Made by a program: the position numbers and the translations under genes
Shown here: piece after piece, positions 61,271 to 64,000 of the stretch
Layout of the letters: every line of letters begins with the position of its first letter
How positions within the stretch are numbered: position 1 is the stretch's first letter
Assembly: GCA_015501055.1 (NCBI GenBank)
Contig: JADNYV010000047.1
Location: 62,001-126,000 of the forward strand
Source: Mucidula mucida
Taxonomy: Eukaryota > Basidiomycota > Agaricomycetes > Agaricales > Physalacriaceae
Direction: 5' to 3'
Length of the DNA stretch: 64,000 nt
The notes under the pieces: generated by a model
Databases searched by the model: none
The model's input: only the letters and a program-made list of their open reading frames with translations
What the model was told of the DNA's origin: nothing

Positions 61271-62347
61271 AGTGGAAAGCTATCGGGGGGAGCTCCTGAT
61301 TCGACATAACGCTTCCCGCTATTTAACAACCCACATGTTCATCGCCGCATTGGTGAATCTGCCAGCGGTTCGCTACGACCCACATGCGTCAAGAGGTCCT
61401 AATCTTATCGCGGCCATGTGTTTCATTCCCGAAAGGGATGTTTTCCTCCAATACTTCGTTGTTGAGAGTTCTGTTCAGAGTGCCGACCATATGGTATGTG
61501 TACGTTCAATACGTGATCATGTCTGTCGATATCAGGACTATACAAATGACTTGAAATTAGGTCCACGAACATGCGCGTTATGAATCTAAACCGGAAATCT
61601 CTGCTTCCAACATTGCCGTCCGCCAAGAACGTTCGGTCGGGTTCAGTCACGTCGAAGGTTGATCATTCCTCCTCTGGGAAGGCACCCGACTTCTCCGGCG
61701 CATTAGAAAAATAGCCAGTATACAGTAACAAAAGACCGAAGCGGTGGTGGTTCGGACCAGCGGACCGAGTAGACCCATCACAGTTGCTACTTGACTTTGG
61801 TGACAATCTGGTGACAATGTATCATTGAGATTATTTACCGTTCCGTTTCTTTTAGGCCCGCCGTGCTTGCTTGTACCCTCGAGGACGTTAGGCTCTTAGC
61901 TAGGACAGAGCTACGGTATTTCGTCTGCTGAAGCCTGGGTTCGCATTTCCCAGTCCATGATCTCTCCCCAGCATTGCTGGTCGAGGGAGCGACTCCCTCT
62001 ACGCGCCATCCTGCCATTTCAGTGGCTCACTCCAGCACATTGAACCACCCGAAACCATCGGTTTGAACGGTATACGTGTGAGTGACTTTTACAAGGTCCC
62101 CAGTTTTCGCTGCCAGTGTGATTTCATTAGCGTTCCCGCCTCCACGTTCGTCTCCACATTGTGTGGTGCCGGTCCGCTCATTTCTGCTAGACACAATACA
62201 GCCATCGGTTGGATACTCGTCCGAACCCCAAATCTTCATGGATGCTATGTCTCTCACTTTAGGTAAGGCGGCTCATTGCAGGTATAAAACCAAGTCGTCC
62301 CAGCAAGCTTTCTGCGCATACGCCCTCATTGCTTGCGTTTTTGAAGT
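61271..62347. other. Intergenic region between divergent secreted-protein genes
   Basis: No gene recognised. The DUF1524 gene and the hydrolase gene are transcribed outward from this 1.1-kb region, so it should contain both promoters. A tataaaac box at about 62284 lies 64 bases before the hydrolase ATG and is a good TATA candidate. Confidence 0.5.
62284..62291 (+). promoter_or_regulatory. TATA-like box of the hydrolase gene
   Basis: tataaaac, 64 bases upstream of ATG 62348 and followed by a pyrimidine-containing leader. Position and sequence fit a fungal TATA box. No expression evidence is available. Confidence 0.4.
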
Positions 62348-64000
62348 ATGGTCTTTCGCAGCTTTGTCTTTTCCGCACTGCTTCTCGCTTCCTCTGGTGC
62401 CCGCGCCCAGACATTCGACTGGAGTTCTGTACGCTCAATTGTCTTTTGCGTGCTCCCATTAGTAACGCACCATTGTGAAGGTGCAAGCGACAGCGAACTT
62501 TAGCTGGGTCGATTGTTATAAGGACTTCCAATGCACGCGCCTGAAGGTACAAGAACACTCTGTTAATCAGATGTGGTATTGATTAGTAACTTTGTAGGTC
62601 CCTTTAGACTACTCAAATGAGGCCGGTAACAGTGTCGGCCTTGCCCTCATCAAATATCCAACCAAAGCTTCTCCTGACGATTATCGTGGCATGGTTCTCT
62701 TCAATCCCGGCGGACCAGGTAATAGTGGCGTCGAGAAAATGCAGACACGACTAGGCACACGTCTGGCCCGAGTCCTGGCATCGCAGTACGACATCGTGTC
62801 CTTTGATCCTCGGGGTGAGCGGATCTACAGAGGCGTTCCGAGAATGATCTTATGTTATGTTACAGGTGTCGGCGTAACCACTCCGCGTACCAATTTTTTC
62901 CTCACCGAGACTGAACACGCTCTTTGGTTAGCGAACCCGATTAATTATGCAAGCGTCGCCAATGCCACGCACGATGATACATTGCTTCCAAAGCTATGGG
63001 CAAGTTCGCAACTTCTGGGTCAGATGGCAAAGGATCGTGATACGGAGGGTCTACTCCCGTATATCGGAACGGAGAGTGTCGCAAGGGATCTGTTGAGGAT
63101 TACTGAAACTGCGGGGCAAGAGAAGTTGTTGTATTGGGGTGTTTCGTACGCGAATGACATCTGCGTATTTTCATGCTCACTGACCTGTTTCGACTTAGAT
63201 ATGGTACAGTTCTAGGTGCCACATTTGCTACAATGTTTCCGGTGAGATGCGCTGAATGTCCTTACATCTGTTATGCTCATCACCACCCATCTTTTAGGAT
63301 CGCGTTGATCGCCTGGTTATCGACGGTGTCGCGGACATGGAGGCCTGGTACTCGAGTGCGTTCTAACATGTCCACGTCCGCGATCAGTGAAACCAATCAT
63401 ACTCTACAGCCTCAGGCGATCAACGCTCAGGGTTGGAAGACGCCGACAAGGCGCTTCAAGTCTTCTTCAATAGTTGTGTTACAGCCGGCCCTGCTCATGC
63501 GCCTTCCACGCCGACTCCACCGCCGAGGTCCAAGCTAACCTCGAGAGCCTATACGACTCTGTCGCCGCGTCCCCCGTTCCAGTCTACAACGGTTCTTCCG
63601 TCTACGGTATCGTTGACTATAACGTATTGAGAAATGTCGTCTTCAAGGCCTTGTATCTTCCTGTGTTGGAGTCATCTTTTTCTCTGCTTGCCCAGGGCTT
63701 GGCTGCGCTTCAGGCGGGGAATGGATCGGCTATATATACCATGCAGGCCGGAAGCGCGCCATATGAATGCGACGACAAGGCTCCGTTGTCCAATATGCTG
63801 GATGCATTCACCGCGATTCTGTGCGGCGACGGCACAGAGCTTGGAACGTCCGCTGCGGACCTCGTGGCATACTGGGACGAGAACAAAAACAATTCGACCT
63901 TCGCCGACGTCATGACTGCCTCACGGGTTTCCTGCATGTACGTCGGTCCCTCCTTTCTTGACTCTCCGAGTTCATAAACTGACATGTCGTTCCTATAGGG
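62348..64000 (+). CDS. Secreted alpha/beta hydrolase (TAP-like, peptidase S33 type), 3' end outside window
   Basis: ATG 62348 starts a signal peptide (MVFRSFVFSALLLASSGARA). Exons give FSWVDCYKDFQCTRLKVPLD, GMVLFNPGGPGNSG (oxyanion-region GGPG), YDIVSFDPRG (intron 62815-62865) VGVTTP, and WGVS (intron 63146-63198) YGTVLG. The last forms the nucleophile elbow G-V-S-Y-G with the catalytic Ser. DRVDRLVIDGVADMEAWY and the helical lid region follow. The gene runs out of the window inside an intron ending at 63998. Near 63500 the frame changes from VTAGPAH to CAFHADSTAEV, where one base seems to be missing. This is either an error or an inactivating deletion. Family members cleave peptides or esters outside the cell. 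The His and Asp of the triad lie beyond the window. Confidence 0.72.

Noticed and set aside
61257..61583. 108-residue plus-strand frame
   Set aside because: It starts antisense to the signal-peptide exon of the DUF1524 gene and has no recognisable features.

Overview
The window reads as nuclear DNA of an Agaricomycete (mushroom-forming basidiomycete). Genes are split by many introns of about 45-60 bp with GT...AG ends, and families typical of these fungi are present: DUF6534 membrane proteins, alpha-type kinases, an integrase-core protein and HNH_2-type proteins. No tool was run. Exon joins were worked out by eye, so spans are firmer than individual splice sites.

Left part (1-21 kb). A frame-broken alpha-kinase-like gene (944-3911, +) is followed by a repeat-rich gap, an unrecognised multi-exon gene (6396-8686, +) and an integrase-core gene (8699-10400, -). 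Next come nibrin/NBS1 (12039-15520, +; FHA, BRCT and the Mre11-binding NFKKFKK motif), a DUF6534 membrane protein (16137-18003, +), an unrecognised 285-residue ORF (18206-19063, -) and a frameshifted HNH-like gene with a second remnant beside it (19197-20740, +).

Middle (21.06-50.65 kb). An intron-containing tRNA-Gln(CTG) gene marks the left edge of a large tandem array. Two near-identical units of about 12.8 kb (21105-33890, 33891-46693) and a third partial unit (46694-50540) each carry, on the minus strand, a KDM4/Rph1-like histone demethylase gene (JmjN, JmjC, extended PHD). Units 2 and 3 begin inside the tRNA intron, so each carries only the 3' half of the tRNA. The demethylase copies in units 1 and 2 have lost their first exon sequence and start codon. 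The copy in unit 3 keeps its start but has a one-base deletion. About 8.7 kb of spacer lies between the copies. It holds no recognisable intact gene apart from an HNH remnant, and it is almost base-for-base identical in units 1 and 2 except for a 1.1-kb patch where nearly all differences are CpG transitions.

Right part (50.6-64 kb). There is a C2H2 zinc-finger gene (52299-53437, +), a decayed and then an apparently intact HNH-like gene (both -), a mitochondrial ABC1/ADCK-type kinase (57512-59547, -), a secreted DUF1524 nuclease-like protein (60335-61270, -), and a secreted alpha/beta hydrolase that runs off the right end (62348-64000, +).

The genes do not form a pathway. The main interest is genome dynamics: segmental amplification with breakpoints in a tRNA gene, repeated decay of the amplified genes, and a spreading HNH-like family flanking and lying within the array. 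Tandem near-identity could also come from assembly of two nuclei of a dikaryon, and this should be excluded first.
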